Assembly: GCA_945952045.1 (NCBI GenBank) | Contig: CAMFHE010000006.1 | Coordinates: forward strand, 62,001 to 126,000 | Length of the DNA stretch: 64,000 nt | Reading direction: 5' to 3' | Source of the DNA: an uncultured Rhizobium sp. | GTDB taxonomy: Bacteria > Pseudomonadota > Alphaproteobacteria > Rhizobiales > Rhizobiaceae | Shown here: positions 9,350 to 18,166 of the stretch, in pieces | Numbering within the stretch: the first letter of the stretch is position 1 | Layout of the letters: every line of letters starts with the position of its first letter | Made by a program: the position numbers and the translations under genes | The notes under the pieces: model-generated | Databases searched by the model: none | What the model saw: only the letters and a program-made list of their open reading frames with translations | What the model was told of the DNA's origin: nothing

Positions 9350-11284
9350 ATGCGAGTTACCATCAAAACCAAGCTCATCACGACATTCAGCTTGCTCATT
9401 CTTAGCGGCGCTGGCTCCGCATATCTTGGAATCAGTGGTCTGCAGGAAATGAACAACCTGCGTAACGGGATGCTAGAAGGACCGGTGCAGCAGGATAATT
9501 TCGCGAATGATCTGGCGGCTCATTTCGATGGCTTGGGTCTAGCGGAAGGTGATTTGCTACTGGCGGCCAATCCCGAGCGAGCTGAAAAAGCACGCAAGGC
9601 CATCATCGAGGAACGGGAGGGCTTCGAAAAGGTTCTTGCCGCCGGCACCAAGGATGCCCCTGACACATTCAAACCCAAATGGCAGGAAGTCGAGGCGTTG
9701 TGGAAAGATTATCGGACGGTCAACGACCGTATCGTCGATCTTGTCGCAAGCGGACAGACCAGTGCGGCTTTAGAGGTCAACCAAACGGACGGAACCGTTG
9801 CGTCCGATAAACTGGATGGCTTGGTACAGGAGATCGGGGCATTGACCTCATCGAGTATCTCCGAAGCCGATAAGACAGCCGACGCATTATATAATAACGC
9901 GTTTGCGATGATGCTGTCGCTCGCCGCAATCTCGCTGCTGATCGCCATCGCCGCAGCTGCCTGGATCGCGATAACGATCAGCCGCGGCCTCGGGAAAATC
10001 AAGGCGGCCATCGGCGCCGTCGCACTTGGCGATCTTGACCAGGAAGTGCAGGCGAAGACAGACGACGAAATTCGCGACCTCGTTATAACGGTCAACACGA
10101 TGACCGCCAATCTCAAGGGTGTTGCGGCAATCGCATCGGCGATTTCCCATGGCGACCTCTCCACCGATCCACGTCCTCTTTCGGAGAAGGACACGCTGGG
10201 AATTTCCATGCTCAGCATGGTTACCAACCTGCGCGCGACCGCCGATGTCGCCAACAAGATCGCTGGCGGCGACCTGATGGTGACGCCGAAGCCGATGTCC
10301 GACAAGGACACGCTTGGCCTGGCGCTGGAAAGCATGGTCGAACGCCTGCGTGGCGTCGTGGCCGATGCCATTTCCGCGTCGGAAAACGTCTCCGCCGGCA
10401 GCCAGCAGCTTTCCTCGTCCTCCGAGCAGGTCAGCCAGGGCGCGACCGAACAGGCGGCGTCCGCCGAAGAGGCCTCCGCATCGATGGAAGAAATGGCCGC
10501 CAACATCAAGCAGAACGCCGACAATGCGGCCCAGACGGAAAAGATCGCCCGCCAGTCGGCCAAGGATGCCGAAGCCTCCGGCGATGCGGTCAACCGCGCC
10601 GTCTCGGCCATGCGCACGATTGCCGAGAAGATCTCCATCGTCCAGGAAATCGCCCGCCAGACCGACCTCCTCGCCTTGAACGCCGCCGTCGAGGCTGCGC
10701 GCGCCGGCGAGCATGGCAAGGGCTTTGCCGTCGTCGCTTCGGAAGTGCGCAAGCTTGCCGAACGCTCGCAGTCGGCCGCTGCTGAAATCAGCGGCATGTC
10801 CGGCGATACGGTGAAGGCGGCGCAGGAAGCCGGCGAGATGCTGACGCGTCTGGTTCCCGATATCCGCAAGACGGCGGAACTCGTCTCGGAAATCACCGCT
10901 GCCTGCCGCGAGCAGGACATCGGCGCCTCGCAGATCAACGAGGCGATCCAGCAGCTCGACAAGGTGACGCAGCAGAATGCCGGCGCATCCGAGCAGATGT
11001 CGGCAACGTCGGAAGAACTCGCCGCACAGGCCGAAGAACTGCAGACCTCCATCGCCTTCTTCAAGGTGGAGGATCAGCGCGGCAGCAAGGTGGTGGCCCG
11101 CAGTGCCGCGCGCCCTGCCCCTGCCGCCAATGTTCGGACGATCCGTTCGGGAACCAAGCCTGCGGTCCGCGCCAATGTCAGCAATTCGGTCGCAGCTCAG
11201 CAGGCACGGGCGAAGGGGTTCGCCCTCGACCTCAGCATGGGCGGTCCCGATGAGGATGATCTAGCCTTCAGAGAAAGTGTATAA
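9350..11284 (+). CDS. Methyl-accepting chemotaxis protein, three HAMP domains
   Basis: 644 residues from the ATG at 9350 (MRVTIKTKL, which aligns with the start of the first receptor); an upstream in-frame ATG at 9272 would add 26 residues before the first membrane segment and is unlikely. TM1 about 10-30, periplasmic sensor about 31-185, TM2 about 186-208. Three HAMP-like modules follow in series: 208-255 ([10 protein letters not shown]), 256-294 ([20 protein letters not shown]) and 298-334 ([20 protein letters not shown]). Then comes the shared signalling domain and the tail [19 protein letters not shown]. The stop is two bases from the next cheW. Confidence 0.95.
   Translation: MRVTIKTKLITTFSLLILSGAGSAYLGISGLQEMNNLRNGMLEGPVQQDNFANDLAAHFDGLGLAEGDLLLAANPERAEKARKAIIEEREGFEKVLAAGTKDAPDTFKPKWQEVEALWKDYRTVNDRIVDLVASGQTSAALEVNQTDGTVASDKLDGLVQEIGALTSSSISEADKTADALYNNAFAMMLSLAAISLLIAIAAAAWIAITISRGLGKIKAAIGAVALGDLDQEVQAKTDDEIRDLVITVNTMTANLKGVAAIASAISHGDLSTDPRPLSEKDTLGISMLSMVTNLRATADVANKIAGGDLMVTPKPMSDKDTLGLALESMVERLRGVVADAISASENVSAGSQQLSSSSEQVSQGATEQAASAEEASASMEEMAANIKQNADNAAQTEKIARQSAKDAEASGDAVNRAVSAMRTIAEKISIVQEIARQTDLLALNAAVEAARAGEHGKGFAVVASEVRKLAERSQSAAAEISGMSGDTVKAAQEAGEMLTRLVPDIRKTAELVSEITAACREQDIGASQINEAIQQLDKVTQQNAGASEQMSATSEELAAQAEELQTSIAFFKVEDQRGSKVVARSAARPAPAANVRTIRSGTKPAVRANVSNSVAAQQARAKGFALDLSMGGPDEDDLAFRESV
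10268..11070 (+). repeat. Signalling-domain repeat, copy 3
   Basis: Third copy of the near-identical receptor DNA, matching 8166-8968 along its whole length and 6272-6967 over its last 700 bases. Confidence 0.85.
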
Positions 11285-11286
11285 CG

Positions 11287-11769
11287 ATGGCCAACAGTTC
11301 TGCAGAAGCCCAGTTCGTGACCTTTGCACTTGGCGATGAAGTCTTCGCCGTGCCGGTCGAGGTGGTTCGGGAAATTCTCGACCATGAGGAAGCCTTCAAG
11401 ATTCCCAACGGTCCCGACTACCTGCTGGGCCTGCGGGACGTACGTGGCCAAGGCGTGCCGACCATCGACCTTCGCCTGAAGCTCGGTCTGTCGCGCATGG
11501 TGCCGACGCCGCATACGCGCGTGCTGGTGCTCGATATCCCGCTCGCCGAGCGCATGCTGACGCTTGGCATGGTTGCCGACCGGGTGTTCGAGGTAACGCC
11601 GTTCCGGCTCGACAAGATCGAGCCGGCGCCTGATATCGGTGCGCGCTGGCAGTCGGATTATATCGACGGTGTGGTGCGTCGTGACGACGGTTTCGTCGTC
11701 ATCATCAACCTGGCGCGGCTGTTGTCGACCGAGGACGCCGCGATCCTGGCGTCGCGCCGCGCAGCCTGA
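11287..11769 (+). CDS. cheW: Chemotaxis coupling protein CheW (second copy)
   Basis: 160 residues, a single CheW domain (FVTFALGDEVFAVPVEVVRE, IPNGPDYLLGLRDVRGQGVP). It starts two bases after the third receptor and is coupled to it. Clearly different from the first CheW of the operon. It would link CheA to receptors in the signalling array. Confidence 0.95.
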   Translation: MANSSAEAQFVTFALGDEVFAVPVEVVREILDHEEAFKIPNGPDYLLGLRDVRGQGVPTIDLRLKLGLSRMVPTPHTRVLVLDIPLAERMLTLGMVADRVFEVTPFRLDKIEPAPDIGARWQSDYIDGVVRRDDGFVVIINLARLLSTEDAAILASRRAA

Positions 11770-11876
11770 GTTGTCTTTGCTTTCGCATGGCGCGTGCGCG
11801 CGCCATCTCTTTTTTCCAGCATAGGCGGGCCCGGTTTTGAGTTCCCTGTCCTTGCTTCAAAGGAGCGTTCGCGTTC

Positions 11877-12731
11877 ATGAGTGCAGTCAGCCGCGTTCTC
11901 CAGTCTGCCGACGACCGGATCAGCAAGCGCAATTTCGAAAAACTGTCCGAATACATCTATAATTACAGCGGCATCAAGATGCCGGCCGCCAAGATGACCA
12001 TGCTTGAGGGCCGTTTGCGCCGGCGTTTGCGCGCAACGGGTCATTCCAGCTTCGACGACTATTGCAGCTTCCTGTTCCAGGAGGACGGGCTGGACAGCGA
12101 AGCGATCTATCTGATCGATGCTGTCACCACCAACAAGACCGATTTCTTCCGCGAGCCGAACCATTTCACCTTCATGAAGAACCAGGCGCTGCCGGAACTG
12201 GTTCGCAACGGTGTCTACGACATTCGCGCCTGGAGTGCGGCCTGCTCGATCGGGGCCGAGCCCTACACGATGGCGATGGTGCTGGACGAATTTATCGAAG
12301 GCCGCTCGGGTCTCGGTTACGGGATCATCGCCACCGATCTCAGCACCGAGGTTCTCGATGTCGCCAGGCGCGGCATCTACACCACCGACATGGTCGGCCC
12401 GGTCCCCGCGCAGATGCGCAACCGCTATGTCATGCCGGCGTTGGATGCCACGCGAAGGGAAGTCCGGATCGTTCCGGGGCTGCGCGCCCGGGTCGGCTTC
12501 GGGCGCATGAACCTGATGGATCCCTCCTATCCGCTTCGCAGCAAGATGCACATGATCTTTTGCCGCAACGTGCTGATCTATTTCGACAAGAAGACCCAGA
12601 CCGGCGTATTGCAGCGTCTTTGCGACTGCCTGGAGAAGGGCGGCTTCCTGTTCATCGGCCATTCCGAATCGATCACCGGCATCGATCTTCCGGTCCGGCA
12701 GGTCGGCAACACGGTCTTCCAGCGGGTTTGA
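11877..12731 (+). CDS. cheR: Chemotaxis protein methyltransferase CheR
   Basis: 284 residues. N-terminal helical domain (about 20-90, FEKLSEYIYNYSGIKM), then the SAM-binding Rossmann domain with AACSIGAEPYTMAM and the late motif FCRNVLIYFDKK. It methylates Glu residues of the receptors using S-adenosylmethionine, providing adaptation together with CheB downstream. The usual S-T-G-E-E of motif I reads S-I-G-A-E here, a mild variation. The ribosome site AAGGAG lies 12 bases upstream of the ATG. Confidence 0.95.
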   Translation: MSAVSRVLQSADDRISKRNFEKLSEYIYNYSGIKMPAAKMTMLEGRLRRRLRATGHSSFDDYCSFLFQEDGLDSEAIYLIDAVTTNKTDFFREPNHFTFMKNQALPELVRNGVYDIRAWSAACSIGAEPYTMAMVLDEFIEGRSGLGYGIIATDLSTEVLDVARRGIYTTDMVGPVPAQMRNRYVMPALDATRREVRIVPGLRARVGFGRMNLMDPSYPLRSKMHMIFCRNVLIYFDKKTQTGVLQRLCDCLEKGGFLFIGHSESITGIDLPVRQVGNTVFQRV

Positions 12732-12800
12732 AGCATGTCGCACGAATATGTGCGATAATGACCTTTGAACATCGACCATCTGAAGCACGAAGAATCGCTC

Positions 12801-13883
12801 ATGAAAAAAATCCGCGTTCTGATCATCGACGATTCCGCCAGCGTCCGGCAGACCCTGATCCGCGTGCTGGAAGAAGATCCCGAAATCGAGGTGATCGCCG
12901 CGGCGACCGATCCGTTCATGGCCGCCCGCAAGATTCGTGAGGAAATCCCCGACGTCATCACCCTCGACGTCGAAATGCCGGGCATGGACGGCATCACCTT
13001 TTTGCGCAAATTGATGGCGCAGAAGCCGATCCCCGTGGTCATGTGTTCGTCACTGACCGAGGAAGGTTCCGAAACCTTGATGCAGGCGCTCGAAGCGGGC
13101 GCGGTCGATATTATCCTCAAGCCACGGATCGGCGCCGCCGACCATCTGGCGGAATCGGCCGAACGTATTCGCAATGCGGTCAAGGCGGCGTCCAAGGCAC
13201 GGCTGTCGAATGTCCGGCGCCCCGTCCTCAGCGACAAGACGCGCCCGCAAGCCAAACTGACGGCCGATGCCGTTCTGCCGCCGCCGACCGGCAAGGCCAT
13301 GGCCAAGACGACCGAAATGGTCGTCTGCATCGGTGCCTCGACGGGCGGCACGGAAGCGCTGCGCGAAGTCCTCGAAGCCCTCCCCGCCAATGCGCCCGGC
13401 ATCGTTATCGTCCAGCACATGCCGGAAAAATTCACCGCCGCCTTTGCCAAGCGGTTGAATTCGCTCTGCGAAGTCGAGGTCAAAGAAGCAGTGGACGGCG
13501 ATGCGGTGCTGCGCGGCCATGTGCTGATCGCGCCCGGCGACAAGCATATGCTGCTCGAACGGCAGGGTGCGCGCTATCACGTTTCAGTCCGCACGGGTCC
13601 GCTTGTGTCCCGTCACAGGCCCTCGGTTGATGTGCTTTTCCGCTCGGCGGCGCGCGCGGCGGGATCGAACGCCATGGGCATCATCATGACCGGAATGGGT
13701 GACGACGGCGCGCGCGGGATGGATGAAATGCGTCAGGCCGGCGCCTATACCGTTGCCCAGGACGAAGCAAGTTCGGTGGTTTTCGGGATGCCGAAGGAAG
13801 CGATCGCGCGCGGTGGCGTGGCGCGTATTCTGCCGCTCGATCAGCTCGCCCGCGAAATCATGCTGGCGCATGCGAAGTTCTAA
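12801..13883 (+). CDS. cheB: Chemotaxis response regulator protein-glutamate methylesterase CheB
   Basis: 360 residues from the ATG at 12801 ([14 protein letters not shown]); an in-frame TTG at 12765 is a weaker start. N-terminal receiver with the phospho-acceptor Asp in [10 protein letters not shown], a linker about 120-170, then the methylesterase with the catalytic triad in [11 protein letters not shown] (Ser), VQHMPEKF (His) and [10 protein letters not shown] (Asp). It removes receptor methyl groups when phosphorylated by CheA. Last gene of the che operon, followed by a terminator. No cheD or cheZ gene is present in the operon. Confidence 0.96.
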   Translation: MKKIRVLIIDDSASVRQTLIRVLEEDPEIEVIAAATDPFMAARKIREEIPDVITLDVEMPGMDGITFLRKLMAQKPIPVVMCSSLTEEGSETLMQALEAGAVDIILKPRIGAADHLAESAERIRNAVKAASKARLSNVRRPVLSDKTRPQAKLTADAVLPPPTGKAMAKTTEMVVCIGASTGGTEALREVLEALPANAPGIVIVQHMPEKFTAAFAKRLNSLCEVEVKEAVDGDAVLRGHVLIAPGDKHMLLERQGARYHVSVRTGPLVSRHRPSVDVLFRSAARAAGSNAMGIIMTGMGDDGARGMDEMRQAGAYTVAQDEASSVVFGMPKEAIARGGVARILPLDQLAREIMLAHAKF

Positions 13884-13901
13884 AGAATAGCAGGCAAAGA
13901 C

Positions 13902-13940
13902 AAGCGGGTGCAGCGACATCGCTCCACCCGCTTTCTTATT
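13902..13940 (+). terminator. Terminator of the chemotaxis operon
   Basis: Stem AAGCGGGTG-c-AGCG / CGCT-c-CACCCGCTT followed by TTCTTATT, 18 bases after the cheB stop and just before the convergent host-attachment-family gene. It probably serves both directions. Confidence 0.8.
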
Positions 13941-13948
13941 CGAAGACT

Positions 13949-14404
13949 TTAAGCAGCCATCTTCAGGAGATGCCGCTCGATGTCCGAAACCGGCATCTGG
14001 GCATAGTCCTTGGCGATCTCGGCCGTGATCGCCTTGCGGGTATTGGCCGGCATGGCCGTGCGCAGATAGCCGAGCGCCTGTGGCGGCGCGACGAGAACCA
14101 TGGTTCCCGGCTGTTCGGCATCGACAATGCCCGTAATCTTGCTCGCCACGCCGGAGAGAAACGTTTCTTCCGCTTGTGTGTGCCAGTCGGTCTGTTCTAT
14201 GGCGCTGCGTGCCGTCCCGGATGGCGTGTGGCCACGGCCCGGTTTGTCGGTGCCGAGTTCGCTGGTCTTTTCATCCGCGTGCGTGACGGTTTCCACCACC
14301 TGCAGGTTCATCAGATCGGCATCGCCGTCATTGCGCAGGATGAGTGCTTTCGCGCCGTCGCAGACGACGACCCAGGATTTCCGGGGAATGCGAATGGGCG
14401 TCAA
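13949..14404 (-). CDS. Host-attachment family protein (baeRF-like)
   Basis: 151 residues. The N-terminus KSWVVVCDGAKALILRNDGD is typical of the Host_attach family, first named from Agrobacterium attachment studies and related to bacterial eRF1-like (baeRF) folds. The middle holds the G-R-G-H-T-P region and ends with VLVAPPQALGYLR. It is cytosolic, with no signal peptide. A true role in host attachment is not established for most members. It is a single-gene unit with an AAGGAGG ribosome site. Confidence 0.8.
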   Translation of the reverse strand: MTPIRIPRKSWVVVCDGAKALILRNDGDADLMNLQVVETVTHADEKTSELGTDKPGRGHTPSGTARSAIEQTDWHTQAEETFLSGVASKITGIVDAEQPGTMVLVAPPQALGYLRTAMPANTRKAITAEIAKDYAQMPVSDIERHLLKMAA

Positions 14405-14504
14405 GATCGTTCCTCCTTCTTTTCAAGCGGCGCCAGAGCTGGCACCGTCGATCTTCGGGCAATTCCCTGAACGGTTGTGGATGAATTGCCATAGGAGGAA
14501 CTCG

Positions 14505-14532
14505 GCAGGGCCGGAACTGTTCCCGGCCCTGC
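14505..14532 (-). terminator. Hairpin downstream of secDF
   Basis: Perfect 10-base stem GCAGGGCCGG / CCGGCCCTGC with an eight-base loop, 13 bases beyond the secDF stop. The T-tract on the minus strand is poor, so it is a probable but not certain terminator. Confidence 0.5.
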
Positions 14533-14544
14533 TGTTTGTGCGGA

Positions 14545-17067
14545 TCAGACCGCCGCTTCTTCCGGCGTGTTGGTCGTCTCGTTGTTGCGCTTGCTGCGCG
14601 AGCGACGCCAGTCGCCGAGGAACAGCAGGATCGGCGCGGCGATGAACACCGACGAAGACGCCGCCACGAAGATGCCGAACACCATCGGCACCGCGAAGCT
14701 TTCCACCGCGCTGCCGCCCCAGATCGCCATGGGCAGCATGGCGAGGAAGGCGGTCGAGGAGGTGTAGAGGCTTCGCGCCAGCGTTTCGTTGATCGACAGG
14801 TCGATCAGTTCGCGCAGAGGCATCGACTTGTAAAGACGCATGTTTTCTCGCATGCGGTCATAGACCACGACCTTGTCGTTCACCGAGTAGCCGACGAGCG
14901 TCAGCAGCGCGGCAATGGCCGTCAGGTTGAAGTCGAGGCCTGTCAGCGCGAAGAAACCGATGGTCTTGGTCACGTCCAGCACCAGCGTGGCGATGGCCCC
15001 GACCGCGAAGGGCCATTCGAACCGCCACCAGATGTAGACGAGCATCGCAAGCGAGGCGAGCAGGACGGACAGCACGCCGGCGGTCGCCAGTTCGCCGGAG
15101 ACCTTCGGGCCGACGACTTCGGTGCGTTCGACCTTCGAGCCCGGATCGATCTGCGCGACTTCCGCCTTCAGTTTTTCAACGGCTATCGTCTGCGCTTCCT
15201 CGCCACCTTCCTGGCGCTCGACGCGGACCAGGAAGTGGTTAGCGTCGCCAAAGGCCTGCAAGGCGACTTCGCCCATCCCGAGCCCGTCGAGGCCGGCGCG
15301 GAACTTCGCCAGATCGGCCGGCTCCTGCGTCACGACTTCCATCTGGATGCCGCCGCGGAAGTCGACGCCGTAGTTGAGGCCCGGCTTGATGAACAGGATG
15401 ATGGAGGTGATCGACAGCACGGCCGACAGGCCGATACCGAAGAAACGGGCATTCATGAAGTTGATGCGCGTGCCATCCGGGATCAGATGGAAGGGCAGCA
15501 ACGGCTTGATGTCGATCTTCTTCAGTTTGCGCTTGCCGGCGATGTAGATCATCACGACGCGGACGATGGAGACGGCGGTGAACATCGAGATCACGATGCC
15601 GAGACCCATGGTGACGGCAAAGCCGCGCACGGGACCGGAGCCGAACCAGAACAGCAGAACGGTGGCGATAAGCGACGTGACGTTACTGTCGACGATGGTC
15701 GAGTAGGCGCGGCTGAAGCCGGCGTCGATGGCGCCGAAGGCCGATTTGCCCTTGCGGGTTTCTTCCTTGATGCGCTCGTTGATGAGAACGTTGGCGTCGA
15801 CCGCAAGGCCGATGCCGAGAACGACGCCGGCGATGCCGGGCAGCGTCAGCGTCGCGCCGATCAGCGTCAGGCCTGCGAAGGTCAGGATGACGTTGAGCAT
15901 CAGCGCGAAGTTGGCGAGCAGGCCCCAGCCGCCATACAGGAAGAACATGAAGGCGACAACGAGCCCGAAGCCGATGAGGCCGGTATAGATGCCGTTGCGG
16001 ATCGCATCGTTGCCGAGGTCGGCGCCGACGGTGCGTTCCTCGATGACGGTCAGCTTCGCCGGCAGGGCGCCGGCGCGCAGCAGGGCCGAGAGCGTGTTGG
16101 CGCTGGCAACCGAGAAATTGCCGGAGATCTGGCCGGAGCCGCCGGTGATCGGCTCGCGGATAACAGGCGCGCTCAGCACCTTGTCGTCGAGGACGATGGC
16201 GAAGGGACGGCCGACATTGGCGCGGGTGATATCGGCGAAGCGAACGGCGCCGGCATTGTCGAAGCGGAAGGAAACGATCGGCTCACGGGTGTTCTGCTCG
16301 AAACCGACGCGGGCATCAGACAGACGGTCGCCGGAGAGTTCGACGCGATCGACGACCGGATAGCTGTTGCCCTCCTCGTCCTTGAGGACGGTGACGCCGC
16401 GGTCGCCGGCATTGCCGAGCAGATGGAAGCTCATCTTGGCGGTGGATCCGAGCAGCCTGCGCAACTGCGAGGGGTCTTCGGCGCCCGGAAGCTGGACGAG
16501 AACGCGGTTGCCGCCAACGCGCTGGATGGTCGGTTCGGAAACGCCGACCTGGTCGACGCGCTGGCGAATGATTTCAAGGCTCTGCTCGACGGCGGAGCTG
16601 ATATTGTGTTCCAGGCCCGCCGGGGTCATGGCGATCTTGACGCCGGAATCGCCTTCCGCCGTGATCGCGAGATCGCTCTGGCCGGCGGTCAGGCCGATGC
16701 CGACGGGATTGGCGAGCTTCTGCAACTCGGTGATCGCGGCATCGCGCTGGCTGACATCGTTCAGCGTTACGAGCAGGTAGTCCTGCACGCGGCGGATCGA
16801 GGAATTGCCGATGTTTGCGTCGCGCAGAACGCGGCGCGAATCCTGGATGAGGCTTTGCAGCCGTTCCTTGGTGAGATCGGCGGCATCGACTTCGAGTACG
16901 AGGTGCGAACCGCCGCGCAGGTCGAGGCCGAGCGAAACCTGATTGTGCGGCAGCCAGCTGGGCAGCTTGGCGAGCGTGTCTTTCGACAACACGTTCGGCA
17001 GCGCAATCAGCACGCCGATCAGGATGATGAAGATATAGCTGACGACAAGCCAGCGTGAATTACGCAT
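14545..17067 (-). CDS. secDF: Fused protein-export membrane protein SecDF
   Basis: 840 residues from the ATG at 17067, preceded by an AAGGACC ribosome site; the frame stays open upstream but without a plausible start. Two halves: SecD (MRNSRWLVVSYIFIILIGVL first membrane helix, GLDLRGGSHLVLEVD, large P1 periplasmic domain, five membrane helices) and SecF (RFFGIGLSAVLSI, GVDFRGGIQME, six-helix core ending near 835). SecDF uses the proton gradient to pull preproteins through SecYEG. A single SecDF polypeptide is normal in rhizobia. yajC is not adjacent here. Confidence 0.95.
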   Translation of the reverse strand: MRNSRWLVVSYIFIILIGVLIALPNVLSKDTLAKLPSWLPHNQVSLGLDLRGGSHLVLEVDAADLTKERLQSLIQDSRRVLRDANIGNSSIRRVQDYLLVTLNDVSQRDAAITELQKLANPVGIGLTAGQSDLAITAEGDSGVKIAMTPAGLEHNISSAVEQSLEIIRQRVDQVGVSEPTIQRVGGNRVLVQLPGAEDPSQLRRLLGSTAKMSFHLLGNAGDRGVTVLKDEEGNSYPVVDRVELSGDRLSDARVGFEQNTREPIVSFRFDNAGAVRFADITRANVGRPFAIVLDDKVLSAPVIREPITGGSGQISGNFSVASANTLSALLRAGALPAKLTVIEERTVGADLGNDAIRNGIYTGLIGFGLVVAFMFFLYGGWGLLANFALMLNVILTFAGLTLIGATLTLPGIAGVVLGIGLAVDANVLINERIKEETRKGKSAFGAIDAGFSRAYSTIVDSNVTSLIATVLLFWFGSGPVRGFAVTMGLGIVISMFTAVSIVRVVMIYIAGKRKLKKIDIKPLLPFHLIPDGTRINFMNARFFGIGLSAVLSITSIILFIKPGLNYGVDFRGGIQMEVVTQEPADLAKFRAGLDGLGMGEVALQAFGDANHFLVRVERQEGGEEAQTIAVEKLKAEVAQIDPGSKVERTEVVGPKVSGELATAGVLSVLLASLAMLVYIWWRFEWPFAVGAIATLVLDVTKTIGFFALTGLDFNLTAIAALLTLVGYSVNDKVVVYDRMRENMRLYKSMPLRELIDLSINETLARSLYTSSTAFLAMLPMAIWGGSAVESFAVPMVFGIFVAASSSVFIAAPILLFLGDWRRSRSKRNNETTNTPEEAAV

Positions 17068-17161
17068 GTGTATGGTCCTTGCGGAAAAGGAAGATGCGGC
17101 GATCAGCGCCGCGCGGGATCCGGGCAAGCCGGTGGCGTTTCGAAAACGCGAAAAGATTAAA

Positions 17162-17611
17162 TCAGGCCGGCGGGCCGCGCGCAAAACGGTCGCGCAGGAG
17201 GGGTAGCGGGCCGCTTTGCGGATCGGGCAGGACGGCGCGGGCAGCGGTGAAGCTGGCATCCGGCAGGCTGCGAACGGTGGTCAAGCCCCAGCCGTCGCCG
17301 GTCCAGGCGGATTGGGGCGGATCCTTGCGTTCGATGACGGGCGTGGCGCGGTTTCCGTCGCGATTTCCGGCATAAAGCGTCTGTCCGGGCTTTTCCGCGC
17401 CCATCGCGCCGGTGCGGCCGGTGGTCAAAACCTGAGCGTGGCCCAGCGAAAAGCTGACCAGTGCGAACAGGAACAACAGCAGCCCGGAGAACAGTGGCGA
17501 CAGCCGCCGACACGCGGCCGCTTGCGCGGCACGGCTGTGCGTCGGGCTGTGTCTCCTCTGGCTCACCTTCGGCGCGTCTCCGGTTTCGGCGCGAAAAATC
17601 CCTTGTCGCAT
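17162..17611 (-). CDS. Hypothetical secreted or membrane-anchored small protein
   Basis: 149 residues from ATG 17611; a GTG at 17566 (after GGAGACG) is an alternative. A strong hydrophobic segment LSPLFSGLLLFLFALVSFSL ending GHAQ looks like a signal peptide. The mature part is short and Pro/Gly/Arg-rich (GDGWGLTTVRSLPDASFTAA). It lies 94 bases upstream of secDF on the same strand, the place where yajC sits in other bacteria, but it is not YajC. No family is recognised. Other frames also stay open here because of the high GC, which limits confidence. Confidence 0.5.
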   Translation of the reverse strand: MRQGIFRAETGDAPKVSQRRHSPTHSRAAQAAACRRLSPLFSGLLLFLFALVSFSLGHAQVLTTGRTGAMGAEKPGQTLYAGNRDGNRATPVIERKDPPQSAWTGDGWGLTTVRSLPDASFTAARAVLPDPQSGPLPLLRDRFARGPPA

Positions 17612-17749
17612 ATACGTTTCGGACCCGCAGGGCAAGCAGCCGGCGGCGATTGCGGCTTTTCCCGGAAATGCCTCATGCGCGCTTGCAAGCGCGGTCGCCT
17701 CGCCCCACATTGCCGTTCACGAGCATTCGCGTGACGACGAGGCGAGAGC

Positions 17750-18166
17750 ATGAACATCGGGGCAGCATCGCGTCGATCCGGCCTGCCGGCGAAGACGATA
17801 CGATACTACGAGGAAATCGGCCTTATTACGGCCGACCGCGCACAAAACGGCTATCGCGACTATTCCGAAGCCCATATCGGCCGGCTGCAATTCCTGCACC
17901 GCTCGCGCAATCTCGGCTTCAGCGTCGAGGAATGCCGCCAGCTACTTTCGCTCTACGACGACAAGCAGCGCGCCAGCGCCGAGGTCAAAGCCATCGCCGA
18001 GGCAAAGCTTGTCGATATCGATCGCAAGCTTCGTGAATTGTCGAGCCTGCGTGAGTCGCTGACCCATCTGGTCGCCCATTGCCATGGCGACGACCGCCCG
18101 GATTGCCCGATCATCGACGAGCTTTCCGGGCAGGTCTCCTGCGAGAAGATCAGCCAAGCCGTTTGA
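17750..18166 (+). CDS. cueR: Copper-responsive MerR-family regulator CueR/HmrR
   Basis: 138 residues. N-terminal MerR helix-turn-helix and wing ([20 protein letters not shown]), long dimerisation helix, and a metal loop with Cys-x7-Cys (CHGDDRPDC), the spacing of Cu(I)-sensing CueR. It activates copper-efflux promoters by untwisting a 19-base spacer. Two matching operators lie at the copA and copZ promoters. Its 3' end overlaps the 3' end of copA by 17 bases, tail to tail. Confidence 0.92.
   Translation: MNIGAASRRSGLPAKTIRYYEEIGLITADRAQNGYRDYSEAHIGRLQFLHRSRNLGFSVEECRQLLSLYDDKQRASAEVKAIAEAKLVDIDRKLRELSSLRESLTHLVAHCHGDDRPDCPIIDELSGQVSCEKISQAV

Noticed and set aside
6272..11070. Repeated DNA as a possible mobile element or CRISPR-like array
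   Set aside because: The repeats are long coding domains within receptor genes, lack terminal inverted repeats or a transposase, and have no short repeat-spacer pattern.
14536..17058. 840-codon open frame antisense to secDF
   Set aside because: Same length and extent as secDF, composition-driven (Asp/Gln/Arg/Ala-rich), no recognisable fold or ribosome site.
17461..18036. 191-codon forward frame overlapping the start of cueR
   Set aside because: Arg/Pro-rich translation with no domain; cueR in another frame is a complete MerR protein.
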